Source of the DNA: Nematostella vectensis
Taxonomy: Eukaryota > Cnidaria > Anthozoa > Actiniaria > Edwardsiidae
Reading direction: 5' to 3'
Length of the DNA stretch: 60,000 bases
Assembly: GCF_932526225.1 (NCBI RefSeq)
Contig: NC_064034.1
Location: 15,390,887-15,450,886 of the forward strand
Shown piece after piece: positions 43,701-48,500 of this stretch. The notes under the pieces were generated by a model. It was not told the origin of the DNA. It did no database searches and saw only the letters and a program-made list of their open reading frames with translations. Each line of letters starts with the position of its first letter. Position 1 is the first letter of the stretch. The translations under genes were made by a program, and so were the position numbers.

Positions 43701-45057
43701 CCAACACCCTGTCCAATGGCGGGTAGTGGGGCCCAACACCCTGTCCGATGGCGGGTAGTGGGGCCCAACACCCTGTCCGATGGCGGGGAGTGGGGCCCAA
43801 CACCCTGTCCGATGGCGGGGAGTGGGCATTGACACCCTGTCCGATGGAGAGTAGTGGGGCCCAACACCCTGTCCGATGGCAAGCAGTGGGGCTTAACACC
43901 CTGTCCGATGGCGGAGAGTGGGCCCAACACCCCGTCCGATGGCAGGAGTGGGCATTGACACCCTGTCCGATGGCGGGAGTGGGCATTGACACCCTGTCCG
44001 ATGGCGGGTAGTGGGGCCCAACACCCTGTCCGATGGCTGGGAGCGGGGCCCAACACCCTGTCCGATGGTGGGAAGTGGGCATTGACACCCTGTCTGATGG
44101 CAAGCAGTGGGGCCCAACACCCTGTCCGATGGCGGGGAGTGGGGACCAACACCCTGTCCGATGGCGGGGAGTGGGCATTGACACCCTGTCCGATGGAGAG
44201 TAGTGGGGCCCAACACCCTGTCCGATGGTGGGGAGTGGGCATTGACACCCTGTCCGATGGCGGGGAGTGGGGCTCAACACCCTGTCCGATGGCGGGGAGT
44301 GGGGCCCAACACCCTGTCCGATGGCGGGGAGTGGGGCCCAACACCCTGTCCGATGGCGGGGAGTGGGGCCCAACACCCTGTCTGATGGCGGGGAGTGGGG
44401 CCCAACACCCTGTCTGATGGCGAGCAGTGGGGCCCAACACCCTGTCTGATGGCAAGCAGTGGGGCCCAACACCCTGTCTGATGGAGGGTAGTGGGGCCCA
44501 ACACCCTGTCTGATGGAGAGTAGTGGGGCCCAACACCCTGTCCGATTGTGAGAAGTCTAGAAGTAATGGAGATGTTTGAATGACATGAATGATCTCCTAC
44601 CCTCAGGTGAGCAATGCTTTACTGTCGACTGCACTGTGTTCAGTCCCTGGTCAGCCTGGTCAGCAACATGTGGTCCAGCCACCAGGACCCGGAATCAGGA
44701 AGTGCTTGAGAAGTTTGTAGAAAGACCAAACTGTGACAACCTTCCGATGGAGTGCACTGGTGATCCCAAGCAGACTCAGACACGTGACACTCCTCCATGT
44801 AAGAGACATTAAGCAAATTCCTAATGGCTTTACCAAAGTCAGAGAACATCACACCTCAAGTTTGTCTTTTTTTATGGAAATTCTTCTTCAGTCCCCTGAG
44901 GAAATTCGCCTAAAAGAGTCAGCACATCGATGCTCCAGGAAAAAGTTGAACTGGAAATTATGCATGAAAATCCTTGATGTTTAACCTTGAGATTGACGCA
45001 TCTGTACATTTCCTTGCAGGTGGACCAACAACAGCGCCACCAACTACATCACAATAA
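659..45057 (+). CDS. Coadhesin-like secreted VWA/TSP1/F5-8C protein (spliced, 5' partial)
   Basis: Spliced gene with 28 exons read in the window: 659-755, 1450-1772, 3579-3754, 4053-4196, 4709-4850, 5371-5604, 6011-6099, 6517-6754, 8040-8228, 8822-8998, 9952-10188, 10485-10573, 11827-12064, 12673-12861, 13776-13952, 14179-14415, 14580-14668, 15541-15778, 16917-17105, 18841-19114, 24086-24259, 24855-25035, 35792-35980, 36179-36358, 40943-41113, 41594-42047, 44607-44798, 45020-45057. Every intron is GT-AG and all phases join, giving 1,780 residues before the TAA. No start codon or signal peptide is seen, so exons are missing to the left. Domain mix (F5/8C, three VWA, 15 TSP1) matches cnidarian coadhesin-type matrix proteins (family knowledge); a role in extracellular adhesion or matrix is inferred. 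No transmembrane segment or GPI signal at the C-terminus. Confidence 0.85.
1025..1449 (+). repeat. Acceptor array upstream of exon 2
   Basis: About six diverged units of 65-70 bp. Each contains a CAG-like acceptor followed by a variant of GTACATGTTCCCCTTGGATA, which is the splice acceptor and first 20 nt of exon 2 (1450 on). Unit starts are near 1045, 1110, 1180, 1245, 1310 and 1380. Confidence 0.8.
2071..3300. repeat. 30-bp minisatellite (GGT/GAT-rich) in intron 2
   Basis: About 23 near-perfect 30-bp units from 2071 to 2760, then a diverged zone with a ~100-bp block duplicated at 2765-2860 and 2997-3094 around three further 30-bp units. Preceded by a poly-G stretch at 2009-2030. It keeps all six frames open for long distances, producing long artefactual ORFs on both strands. 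Confidence 0.95.
3579..4850 (+). CDS. Exons 3-5: F5/8 type C (discoidin) domain
   Basis: Three exons (3579-3754, 4053-4196, 4709-4850) encode one discoidin fold of about 150 residues. The first Cys is in [11 protein letters not shown], followed by the MTASSNWD start of the fold, then GAWSAR, NQWLQVDLG at the first splice (a hallmark pair in this family), TGNSNRN, and the closing [11 protein letters not shown] with MRVELIGCF carrying the second Cys. F5/8C domains bind phospholipid, glycans or collagen. The domain is placed before the VWA repeats. Ends phase 1, matching the first VWA exon. Confidence 0.88.
5371..6754 (+). CDS. Exons 6-8: VWA domain 1
   Basis: Exons 5371-5604, 6011-6099 and 6517-6754 (234, 89, 238 nt) form a von Willebrand A domain. 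The metal-ion-dependent adhesion site is intact: ILMDESGSV (DxSxS) in the first exon, the Thr in [10 protein letters not shown] in the second, ITDGVST in the third. MIDAS-bearing VWA domains bind collagen and other matrix ligands through a divalent cation. The 234/237-89-238 exon pattern recurs twice downstream, so this is the first copy of a triplicated gene segment. Only this copy has 234 nt in its first exon. Confidence 0.9.
7024..7585. repeat. Large inverted repeat (foldback), two ~193-bp arms
   Basis: Arm 7024-7216 is the near-perfect reverse complement of 7393-7585, with a 176-bp spacer. The outer part of the right arm is also similar to units of the adjacent acceptor array. A partial third copy of the arm end lies at 6977-7023. 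No ORF inside. Could be a foldback or MITE-type element, or an inverted duplication of local array DNA. Confidence 0.85.
7590..8039 (+). repeat. Acceptor array upstream of exon 9
   Basis: Five to six degenerate ~100-bp units. Each holds a form of ATTCTAG followed by CGTTCAGCTGTCGTTACGTG, i.e. the acceptor and first 20 nt of exon 9 (8040 on). Clear copies of the junction are near 7733, 7835, 7940 and the real one at 8034. Confidence 0.8.
8040..8998 (+). CDS. Exons 9-10: TSP1 repeats 1 and 2
   Basis: Exon 8040-8228 (189 nt) encodes [20 protein letters not shown] and the later Cys-rich half; exon 8822-8998 (177 nt) encodes [27 protein letters not shown] and [11 protein letters not shown]. Both show the TSP1 pattern of spaced tryptophans (W-x-x-W, the C-mannosylation context), a CG pair and an Arg layer. 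Each is a single phase-1 exon. The acceptor at 8039 is one of several tandem copies and was chosen because it is the last and keeps phase; 8822-8998 is nearly identical to 13776-13952. Confidence 0.85.
8235..8745. repeat. Degenerate TCATCG-type simple repeat in intron 9
   Basis: Long run of ATC/GTC/ATT triplets on an irregular 30-bp rhythm. It gives long low-complexity hydrophobic frames but no domain. Confidence 0.85.
9040..9951 (+). repeat. Acceptor array upstream of exon 11 (VWA 2)
   Basis: About 13 units of ~62-65 bp. Each carries TTCTCACGGGTGGGGTC, a T-rich tract, then a copy of GTTGCAAGGCAGAGCTG, the first bases of exon 11. In most copies from 9300 to 9890 the acceptor AG has become AT or GT (CTCATG, CTCGTG). 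Confidence 0.85.
9952..12064 (+). CDS. Exons 11-13: VWA domain 2
   Basis: Exons 9952-10188, 10485-10573 and 11827-12064. MIDAS residues are present: [19 protein letters not shown] and [10 protein letters not shown]. Compared with domain 1 the second motif begins R-G-W rather than G-G-W because the first exon ends in A rather than G. The acceptor at 9951 sits at the end of a long array of decayed copies of itself, the first-exon donor at 10189 has a second partial copy 130 bp downstream, and the second-exon donor at 10574 begins a 1-kb array. This VWA copy is therefore flanked by repeat growth at three of its splice sites. Confidence 0.9.
10263..10340 (+). repeat. Partial second copy of exon 11 3' end and donor
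   Basis: The stretch repeats the last ~50 nt of exon 11 (AGACGACAAAGCCAACTTTA onward), the donor GTGAGTAG and the next ~30 nt. The real junction is at 10188/10189. A single tandem duplication of an exon-intron boundary, separated by a poly-G tract. Confidence 0.85.
10574..11690 (+). repeat. Donor array after exon 12 (37-bp units)
   Basis: About 28 units of 37 bp. The unit AGCCAAAGTAACG...GCATTACACTGATG aligns with the exon 12 end and intron start (TCTCCAAGGTAACC...GCATTACACTAACG). The GT is kept in nearly all copies, while the exonic last G is A. Confidence 0.9.
12673..13952 (+). CDS. Exons 14-15: TSP1 repeats 3 and 4
   Basis: Exon 12673-12861 (189 nt) encodes [29 protein letters not shown] and CSGLQQTCD; exon 13776-13952 (177 nt) encodes [24 protein letters not shown] and CNGLQTTC. 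Exon 14 is almost identical to exon 19 (16917-17105) and exon 15 to exon 10 (8822-8998), while the sequence upstream of each acceptor differs. This exon-limited identity suggests recent duplication or gene conversion among TSP1 exons. Confidence 0.87.
13226..13438. mobile_element. MITE copy 1 (terminal inverted repeats)
   Basis: About 210 bp with ~35-bp imperfect inverted termini (GGCTGAATTACACAG at the left, reverse complement CGCTGATTTAGACAG at the right) and an internal core TTTCGTAGTCGAGC. The same core and termini occur at 40462-40649. No coding capacity. Confidence 0.7.
14179..15778 (+). CDS. Exons 16-18: VWA domain 3
   Basis: Exons 14179-14415 (237 nt), 14580-14668 (89 nt) and 15541-15778 (238 nt), the same lengths and phases as VWA 2. 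MIDAS motifs: [20 protein letters not shown] and [10 protein letters not shown]. The third intron contains a LINE 3' fragment. The acceptor at 14178 reads AACCAG followed by GTTGCAAGGCAGA, the clean form of the sequence that is multiplied upstream of VWA 2. Confidence 0.9.
14757..14803. repeat. Short perfect hairpin
   Basis: Arms GATTCACGACGGCG (14757-14770) and its exact reverse complement (14790-14803) around a 19-bp loop, near the 5' edge of the LINE fragment. Possibly the tip of a separate insertion. Confidence 0.7.
14870..15400 (+). mobile_element. 5'-truncated LINE 3' fragment
   Basis: Open frame to the stop at 15305-15307 encodes the C-terminal end of a non-LTR reverse transcriptase polyprotein: [27 protein letters not shown] and a CCHC-like zinc motif C-x2-C with HFLLRC. 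It is followed by an AT-rich 3' region and a short ATCTAC repeat (15382-15400), typical of microsatellite-tailed LINEs. Endonuclease and polymerase parts are absent. Clade not assigned. Confidence 0.75.
15895..16250. repeat. ~67-bp tandem repeat with poly-C tracts
   Basis: Five units containing GTGACGACTCACCACAGCAC and CCCGTGAGGGCTCCTCACAG, separated by C runs of variable length. It lies about 120 bp inside intron 18 and does not resemble the exon 18 junction. Confidence 0.9.
16917..17105 (+). CDS. Exon 19: TSP1 repeat 5
   Basis: 189-nt phase-1 exon encoding [39 protein letters not shown] and ending DMNC. Acceptor taken as TTTTAG at 16911-16916, which keeps phase with exon 18 (A+TG). The coding part is nearly the same as exon 14 but the upstream flank is different; the first 60 nt of the downstream intron is only partly similar. 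Confidence 0.87.
17285..18840 (+). repeat. Acceptor array upstream of exon 20 (58-60-bp units)
   Basis: About 26 units. Each carries TCGTGCGTGTAG followed by GCCCGTGTCGTTACGTGACG, then GGATATATAACTCG. The first two blocks are the polypyrimidine/acceptor and first 20 nt of exon 20. Most acceptor AGs are intact. Between some copies the frame reads [13 protein letters not shown] without stops. Confidence 0.93.
18841..19114 (+). CDS. Exon 20: TSP1 repeat 6 plus first half of repeat 7
   Basis: 274-nt exon encoding [39 protein letters not shown], then [26 protein letters not shown] and EIIK. From here on exons no longer equal whole TSP1 repeats; the splice sites fall inside the repeat, after the Arg-rich strand. 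Its acceptor (18840) is the last of about 26 tandem copies, and its donor (19115) is the first of seven 24-bp copies. Phase 2 end joins exon 21. Confidence 0.85.
19106..19280 (+). repeat. Donor array after exon 20 (24-bp units)
   Basis: Seven or so identical 24-bp units, each containing ATCAAGTAAGGCG, the exon 20 end and its donor GTAAGG. Just downstream (19291-19310) a GGTTCGAAGCC box-B-like sequence is present. Confidence 0.93.
19519..19700 (+). repeat. 5' LTR of the intact Ty3/gypsy element
   Basis: 182 bp, TGTTGTAATATG ... CTTATAACA. Differs from the 3' LTR by T/C and A/G at two sites. Carries the element's promoter by family knowledge; no clear TATA box seen. Confidence 0.95.
19701..19716 (+). 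other. Primer-binding site
   Basis: TGGTGTCAGAAGTC directly abuts the 5' LTR. It should be complementary to the 3' end of a host tRNA (TGG = complement of CCA); tRNA identity not determined. Confidence 0.75.
19770..23825 (+). CDS. Ty3/gypsy Gag-Pol polyprotein
   Basis: 1,351-residue single ORF. Gag about 1-250 with two zinc knuckles near 207-242 (the second is [14 protein letters not shown]); aspartic protease with [10 protein letters not shown] near 309; reverse transcriptase about 440-640 with active site IVDD near 615 in place of the usual Y-x-DD; RNase H with [14 protein letters not shown] and ETDHKPL (about 763-830); integrase with an HHCC zinc finger near 980-1020 and DDE residues in GTDLF, ISDNGPQ and NDAAERAV. 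The C-terminal tail is basic. All catalytic residues except the tyrosine are present, so the element may be active. Gag and Pol share one frame with no frameshift. Confidence 0.96.
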   Translation: MAEVESHRTPGPLVLDAQASENWRKFIMQFEIYLVAKGKDEKPDKLKVNLLLNCAGADAIEEYSHFVFNEGESNESYEDVCRKFKEHCQGARNVIYERLVFNQRNQKEGERMDNFVSELKRLSLTCEFGTLRDSLIRDRIVGGVLSNELRGELLKKPDLTLQSAHDYCRTYEAAELQKFKFASPTGSQQPLSVHPVQGKERAPNPTCKFCGFQHRFTKPSICPALRKKCRNCQQEGHFAKLCPLKGKKETPVSTVEQENQVESMGQGDRGGDPHLYFGSVELGTVSSPNSTKKSVITLKIAQKEVKVKADTGAEANVMPYHVYKAITTQPLRKIHQPLKGWLADKAIHPVGCGRLPTQYKNRKIDLLYLVVHGEFTPLLSCEACLDLEVLKFMNLDLIDTPERLAEETTQGNGNKPNAELLVEDPVLSQYQDCFSNKPGRLPNKVHLEIDPSVPAVVHPPRKIPISLLEPTREKLQEMEQDGIIVKEEEHTPWVSSMLVVDKRKEKDRANPPSKDSVRICIDPRDLNKALKRPHYPMVTVEQVANRLSGATMFTTLDACSGYWQVEVDEESSKLLTFNTPWGRYRFTRLPFGISSAPEIYQREMDRLFAGVAVEIIVDDFLIHGKDISDVDRKMIAVLERSREVGLKFNPKKIKLRVPEVSYVGHVFTSEGLKPDPEKVRAISEMPPPSDKDGVQRFLGTINYLDKFIEHKADLQGPISQLTQQVAAFTWEKPQQEAFEKLKAVITHAPVLAYFDNHKQTILNVDASSTGLGAVIIQEGKPIAFGSKTLSSCEQRYANIERELLAILWGADKFHTYVYGRRVIVETDHKPLEAIFRKPLNECPPRLQRMLLKLTKYDLDVRYVPGKKQIISDCLSRAPLTDTTPVSEPEDVIGINLIENLGIENSTLKKFRDASSNDETSRVVMEYVLEGWPEDKDQVDELAREYWNYKEELSVEDGLLFKSDRIVVPRSMRAEVLEDIHGAHMGESKSLSLARDYVFWPSMTAHIKDRVRSCQICNAFRNQQQRETLHPHDLPGLPWQVVGTDLFEFAGHSYLIVVDFYSKYFEVELLRQSTAMCVVNTLKQIFARFGIPAKVISDNGPQYSNTRNIFSTTHEFKQFAEAWGFQHVTSSPEYPQSNDAAERAVQTAKRIFKKAAAENKDPFEGLLKYRNTPFDDIGVSPAQLLMSRRTRSTLPTHRRLLVPHPVDPHRVVKALAHRQASSRMSYDQHSRDLPPLEVGDKVRVRVNKDKEWCKAEVLPRSYVVEDEKGRVFRRNRRHIISVPKDTPMNPKMPVAPTYMSPQPQVVARKAQINEPPSPLKVQEDQRETEAHSPIRTRAGREVKKPQRLIEQC
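23873..23884 (+). other. Polypurine tract
   Basis: AAAGGGGGGAGA directly before the 3' LTR; expected primer for plus-strand DNA synthesis. Confidence 0.85.
23885..24066 (+). repeat. 3' LTR of the intact Ty3/gypsy element
   Basis: 182 bp, 180 identical to the 5' LTR. Its last base lies 18 nt before the acceptor AG of host exon 21. Confidence 0.95.
24086..25035 (+). CDS. Exons 21-22: TSP1 repeats 7-9 (parts)
   Basis: Exon 24086-24259 encodes [34 protein letters not shown] and RTRTV; exon 24855-25035 encodes [32 protein letters not shown] and IRTRTIK. Exon 21 lacks the first tryptophan of the usual W-x-x-W-x-x-W motif (KCDQFNAW). Its acceptor AG (24084-24085) lies only 18 nt from the end of a Ty3/gypsy LTR. 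The intron after exon 22 is the largest in the gene, 10.8 kb. Confidence 0.85.
24260..24670 (+). repeat. Degenerate ~145-bp repeat starting at the exon 21 donor
   Basis: Two to three diverged units repeat the first part of intron 21: GTAATGGCTTCATTCACTT recurs as GGTAATGCCTTCATTCACTT (24619 on) and GTAATGCCTCTATTCACC, and CACCGCGCATGTTTGAAGG recurs near 24434 and 24578. G-rich tracts separate the units. Confidence 0.7.
25100..29195 (+). mobile_element. Decayed Ty3/gypsy element lacking a recognisable 5' LTR
   Basis: Second gypsy-type element, unrelated at sequence level to the one at 19.5 kb. Coding remains run from 25125 (gag) to 28937. A polypurine-like AAAGGGGGAGGAA (28967-28979) precedes TGTTATGTATG, the probable 3' LTR start; the 3' boundary is unclear (about 29190). 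I find no copy of that LTR before 25100, where exon 22 ends only 60 bp upstream, so the element is 5' truncated. Confidence 0.85.
25125..28937 (+). pseudogene. Broken gypsy gag-pol
   Basis: Gag frame 25125-25613, shifted into another frame at about 25590. Zinc knuckles [13 protein letters not shown] and [14 protein letters not shown] near 25760-25860. The protease motif reads LDTVAAVS at 26042, so the catalytic DTG has become [15 protein letters not shown] and intact YLDD at 26880. RNase [14 protein letters not shown] and ITDHKPLKY. Integrase parts near 27960-28370 (DNGPQF). Premature stops at 26584, 26914, 26950 and 27391 and further frameshifts. The C-terminus has a 21-bp unit repeated four times (28859-28925) encoding GRVVKPP. 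Not functional. Confidence 0.9.
29599..30885 (+). pseudogene. Intronless, broken SGNH/PC-esterase-like gene copy
   Basis: Reading frames interrupted by stops (29938, 29947, 30162, 30454) and at least one frameshift. Block 1 has a Cys-rich stretch [16 protein letters not shown]; block 2 has [15 protein letters not shown] (GDS nucleophile elbow); block 3 (30699-30887) has [18 protein letters not shown] with the D-x-x-H catalytic end. Together they match SGNH-hydrolase/PC-esterase proteins. The lack of introns suggests a retrocopy, although that is inference. It sits in intron 22 of the host gene on the same strand. Confidence 0.7.
30935..31098. repeat. ~24-bp repeat GGTGTTTTTCGCTATG
   Basis: Seven or eight imperfect units CCGGTGTTTTTCGCTATGTT right after the SGNH pseudogene. 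Confidence 0.85.
31717..32087. repeat. Palindromic foldback element, ~165-bp arms
   Basis: 31717-31878 is the near-perfect reverse complement of 31921-32087, with a ~42-bp centre. Termini read ACAGGCGGACCAGG. No ORF. Lies inside the WDR3-like intron. Confidence 0.88.
32601..33227. mobile_element. Possible non-autonomous DNA transposon with 30-bp inverted ends
   Basis: Left copy of GGTCTTGAAAATACTGACCG (32601-32630 in full) and its perfect reverse complement at 33198-33227. The 570-bp interior has no domain-bearing ORF. GGAACCG triplet-like repeats follow at 33242-33285. No target duplication identified. Confidence 0.5.
33300..34029. other. Intronic stretch without recognised features
   Basis: AT-rich sequence within intron 22. 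An 'AAAGCGCGTCTCGTTAG' segment recurs at about 33505 and 33620. No gene or element recognised. Confidence 0.5.
34030..35050. repeat. 35-bp minisatellite (~29 units) in the WDR3-like intron
   Basis: Unit TGTTGGCTCTCTTTGCTGGC plus TGTTAGTATCAGTAA. On the minus strand each unit contains TACTAAC, the optimal branch-site sequence. It starts about 20 bp from the donor of the 99-nt WDR3-like exon. Confidence 0.95.
35170..35790. other. End of intron 22 without recognised features
   Basis: AT-rich, with T-rich stretches (35575-35690). Nothing recognised besides the polypyrimidine tract leading to exon 23. Confidence 0.5.
35792..36358 (+). CDS. Exons 23-24: TSP1 repeats 9-11 (parts)
   Basis: Exon 35792-35980 (63 codons) encodes [33 protein letters not shown] and [12 protein letters not shown]; exon 36179-36358 (60 codons) encodes [32 protein letters not shown] and [12 protein letters not shown]. 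Both are phase 0-0 exons. The intron after exon 24 is almost wholly a 43-bp tandem array. Confidence 0.87.
36400..40315. repeat. 43-bp minisatellite, about 90 units, with higher-order structure
   Basis: Unit TTAGAACAGGGGTGGTTACA + TGGCCCTAGCGCACGCATTC + CTC. Sub-variants (CTTAAACTGG, GCACGAATTC, TGTCCC, CATAGGG) recur in the same order at about 37257, 37903 and 38759, spacing ~646 and ~856 bp, so blocks of 15-20 units have been duplicated. Fills almost all of intron 24. Confidence 0.97.
40462..40649. mobile_element. MITE copy 2 (terminal inverted repeats)
   Basis: Ends GTCTGGTTTAGACAG and reverse complement CTGTCTAAACCAGCC, extending to ~35 bp (through GTCGTATGC). The internal GACTTTCGTAGTCGAGC is shared with the copy at 13.2 kb. 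No coding capacity. Confidence 0.8.
40943..41113 (+). CDS. Exon 25: TSP1 repeats 11-12 (parts)
   Basis: 57-codon phase 0-0 exon: [48 protein letters not shown]. Same Cys-G-L-P / C-T-C / W-x-x-W-x-x-W layout as its neighbours. Preceded by TTTCGCAG; donor GTAGTC. Confidence 0.87.
41173..41330. mobile_element. Short element with CAGGGGCGGATC termini
   Basis: 158 bp between CAGGGGCGGATCCAGG and TAGATCCGCCCCTG. Inverted ends of this form are typical of hAT-like MITEs (family knowledge). No target duplication seen. Intron 25. Confidence 0.65.
41594..42047 (+). CDS. Exon 26: TSP1 repeats 12-14 in one large exon
   Basis: 454-nt exon, about two and a half times its neighbours, encoding [62 protein letters not shown] and [15 protein letters not shown]. 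The missing introns suggest intron loss or an exon fusion relative to exons 21-25. Ends phase 1 at donor GTGAGT (42048), which is copied about 75 times in the following intron. Confidence 0.87.
42048..44555 (+). repeat. Donor array after exon 26 (32-bp units, ~75 copies)
   Basis: Unit of the form CAACACCCTGTCTGATTGTGAG + CAGTGGGGCC. It aligns with the exon 26 end AAACACCCTGCCTGATTGTGAG. Early copies (42050-42540) keep TTGTGAG or TTATGAG; later ones (42840 on) have GATGGCGGGGAG in place of the donor. Long frames in all six readings are artefacts of the repeat. Confidence 0.93.
44607..45057 (+). CDS. Exons 27-28: last TSP1 repeat and C-terminal tail
   Basis: Exon 44607-44798 encodes [27 protein letters not shown] and [12 protein letters not shown]; exon 45020-45057 encodes [11 protein letters not shown] and the TAA stop. 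The Thr/Pro-rich tail is a likely O-glycosylated end. There is no hydrophobic segment, so the protein is probably secreted rather than anchored. Confidence 0.83.
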
Positions 45058-45189
45058 CCGTAAAGTCATCATGTCATCTCACAAGCCAAGGGAAACCAAA
45101 AGAGAATACATATAGGACAGGGAACAAAGAATGGTTATAGCTAAGCCAACTAGGGAAATCAAGTAAACAGATTTATGGTACCAAACCTC

Positions 45190-45195
45190 AATAAA
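45190..45195 (+). terminator. Polyadenylation signal of the coadhesin-like gene
   Basis: AATAAA hexamer 133 nt after the stop codon; cleavage would fall near 45210-45220, about 320 bp before the stop codon of the convergent R3HDM4-like gene. Confidence 0.6.
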
Positions 45196-45215
45196 ATGAT
45201 TGAACAAGTGAGGTC

Positions 45216-45533
45216 TTTGTTGATTTTCGCATTGTGCTGTCGGGAAGGGTGGACAGTGAGGTTATGAGCAACTTTGAATATATAACAATATAATGGAGAG
45301 CAATCTTCTAATGTCTTCCCTCATCCTAGATAACACTGATAAATAGAATAATCTAAAAATAATAACCTTACAGCATCATGTGAGGTAAGAAGACAAGCAT
45401 TCAATTTTTTGGCATTCAAAAAAACAGGTTTCCCACCACTAAAACCTATCTGTACATACATAGCCTTGAGATAATCTCTGTTAGGCTTGCAATGACATAA
45501 AACCATGATTTCATTGTAGAATATTAGTATATG
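45216..45533. other. Convergent 3' intergenic gap
   Basis: About 320 bp between two gene ends. I see no consensus AATAAA for the minus-strand gene, so its 3' UTR may use a variant signal or overlap the plus-strand gene. Confidence 0.5.
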
Positions 45534-48500
45534 CTATCTGATATCTTTTCTCTCCAAATACTGAGAAAGAGTTAAACCAGGAACCGAAAATCTGTGATGT
45601 CGACACTCCACTTCAACTAGGTGACTTCCTTTATATTTGAAGCCTGCAATAAAAAAAGAACACAATATAATGACCAAGAAAGGTAATTGGCACCATGTAT
45701 TCTAATGTAAAAATAATCCACCTTCCCCACATCAGGGGCAGATCTAGCTTTTCGCAAGATGGGGGTTTGGCTCAGTGACAAAGGGGGGAGGGGTGACTTT
45801 TTTGTCACGTATGGCTTTCTGGCAGCCTAAAGGGGTGGTGGTGGGGGGGGGGGGGGTTAAACCCCCTAAACTCTCCCCCTAGATCCACTACTGTATATTT
45901 TCCCACAACTCTTTGTGATTCTCACATGAAATCAAGGTAAGGCATCAAAATTGTAATCAAGACGGCAAAATTTGTTTTTTTATCATAGGTTTCATGCATA
46001 TATCGCTAAAAGTTGTGGGAAAATGCAAGGAAGGTGAATAGGCACCATGTATTCTAATGATTCAGCCCTTCAAAAAGTGCACACCTCTGTAACTCCATGA
46101 CTACCCAAATGTTAAAATACTGGGTTCAAAAAAAATTATAATCATATAGCCTATAATCAGTGTTGTCTGATCAAATGTTCAAACTTGAGTGTAAGATTAG
46201 GTTAGCCTTAAAAGCTTTAACAGCAGAGAGGGATCTTGCTATCTACCTACCCATCTTGAGAAATCTGGTAAATTATTGGTCTGAAATAGGATGTTTTGTC
46301 AAGAGATCTGAAATATTGTGCCTTATATGCAGGGGGTAGCTAGCTATGGTATCTATACTTACTGTTGGATATAAGGCGAAGGTACTGGCAGACAACATGT
46401 GTGAGCAATCTGTCAAGACTAGAACAGTTCACAGAATTGGTAAGAACTCCAAACAACATCACTAAAAGACAAAGAACAGAGTGAAAAGATCAATGCACCC
46501 TTACCTCGAGGGCAAGTTTGATATCAAAACCCCATCTGGGCATGACTCAAACCAAGTGATCACATCTCTTTCAATCTCTTCCAAGGTTTTCTAGAAGGAG
46601 AAAATACAATGATGCAAACAGGTGAGAGGGAGATCCACCACGATGTTAACAAATGCTTACAATGGGGAAGCGCCTCTTGTGAAGAGTTGATCTCAACTTT
46701 TTTCCTATTTGGAGAAAGCTCTCATCGGCTTGCGCAAACAAATCTACAAAGGACAATAAAAAGCATTATTTCAATCAAAAGATATTGCAAACTACAGGAT
46801 AAAGCCGCACTGTCACCAGTTTACTTTCGGAGGTCCGACGAAAACCTCAACCGTTCAAAGACAAAAGAATCTATTAGAATCCAACGCAGCTTTAATCCTC
46901 AATTTTGTGATAACCCAAAGTTCAATTATCACAATACCTCAAAATTTCATTATCACAATATTATCTGGACAGCTCTTTGAAGGTTCACACCATTCTTATA
47001 CACTTTGAATCTAACCAGTGATTAGGAATGAAATAGATTTGTCATTTACAGTACTTTCATGTTCTTGTATATTGTAACACTGGTATTAAAGTATAATAGC
47101 CTGACATTACAGGGAGAAAAATTACAGAAAACCAAAGGGATATTATGGTACCTTTAATTGCAATAACCCCTCCCTTAGGCATGCTATGAATCCTTCTCTG
47201 AGTTTGTTATAGCATACAGTACCTTGTTGATCACACCCCCTCTCATCTTCTGTAGACACTTCCCTGTCTATTCCTTCACCCTCTACTGCGGGGGCATGCT
47301 CTCCTCGAAGAGCCACAAGGTAGAGTTCTTGGTCCTCCTCTGGCAGTTCAGCAAAGTCATTCCAGATCTACAGAATATGAACAAGTGAGCAGAAAAGAAA
47401 GCCAAATAGTTACATACTGTACATAAAAAAGCAGCATTTGATCTCCTTTAGTAAAGACCTATGAAGTCTGTCCAACCAGTAGGCTTTTAAAGTCTCAGTT
47501 TTACCAGAGAGATGACAAGAAATCACACTCACCGCGCCATCTGCAATGGTATCACTTTCAATACTGGTATGTAAATGAAACATCAGAATGGAGAAGACAG
47601 ACATTGTTTTAATCCTTTTAGTTTTAATCATTGCTGGAATTTCCATTGTTAAACCCCAAATCAGATACTCAATTCATAACTGGCCAATTAAGAACGACCT
47701 ACAAGGTTAGGATGGTTGACTCTGGCTCAGGGCCATACATAGCAGGGGGTGGGGCACTGGGGGCATGTGCCAGCCCAATATTTTCTTTGTCTCTGTACTG
47801 CCCCCCCCCCTAATTCATTGCATACCTGCATCTTGTTAGGGTCATTGAACAAGGATGCAAAGATAGACATGGTGGTGTGAACAAAGTCTGTCACCTCAAG
47901 GTCACCAATCTCTTCATGGTCAACCAGGCTGAGCAGGAAGCAGTCTGAAAGATAAATCAAGGGCTGGATTATATCATGTTTTTTTTATTCTACATGCTAC
48001 GATACTGTAAAAAGTAATACACCTTAAATGATGCTTTTGTTTATATCCAAAACAGTATTTTCACAAGCCAGCCGAAGTTTCTGCATCCAAATTTCAGCCT
48101 TTTGTTTATGATTTTTGTAGTAAATGAGCTCTTAATCTGTACACTGAACTTTCCTAAGACCAAGACAGCATTTTCATGGCTCTGTGTCGTTAGGAGAACA
48201 GAGACACACGATCGTGTAGCTTAATGCACCAGCAAAGGACTGATTTATCAAGGTTTTTGGAAGAGATTCACCTTCTAGTTAATTCAAAGTAAAAACCATA
48301 GCTTGATAACTCTGGTATGATTTACTGAGGTCTATTAATTAACATGTTTCATCAAAACAACTGATGCAAAACTAGATAATAACAGTTGGCGAATTGCGAA
48401 TTGTCAATCTAAAGCCAATTATTCTTAATAGGAAGAATTTTACAGGAAGATGTAACAATAGAAAGGATCACATCATTCTTCCTACAAGAGGCCAAATCCC

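Noticed and set aside
42522-44536. 499-codon minus-strand ORF and many overlapping ORFs
   Set aside because: 32-bp tandem array read in all frames; the product is a monotone repeat and the array is intronic.
46419-46444. Upstream acceptor TTTTAG for the 56-nt R3HDM4 exon
   Set aside because: Would shift the frame into an early stop; the acceptor TTCTAG at 46419-46424 gives an alignment of equal length to vertebrate R3HDM4.
47533-47563. Candidate 31-nt exon (IESDTIADGA) in the R3HDM4-like gene
   Set aside because: Has AG and GT borders but its phase does not fit; skipping it joins NKMQ to IWNDF in frame.
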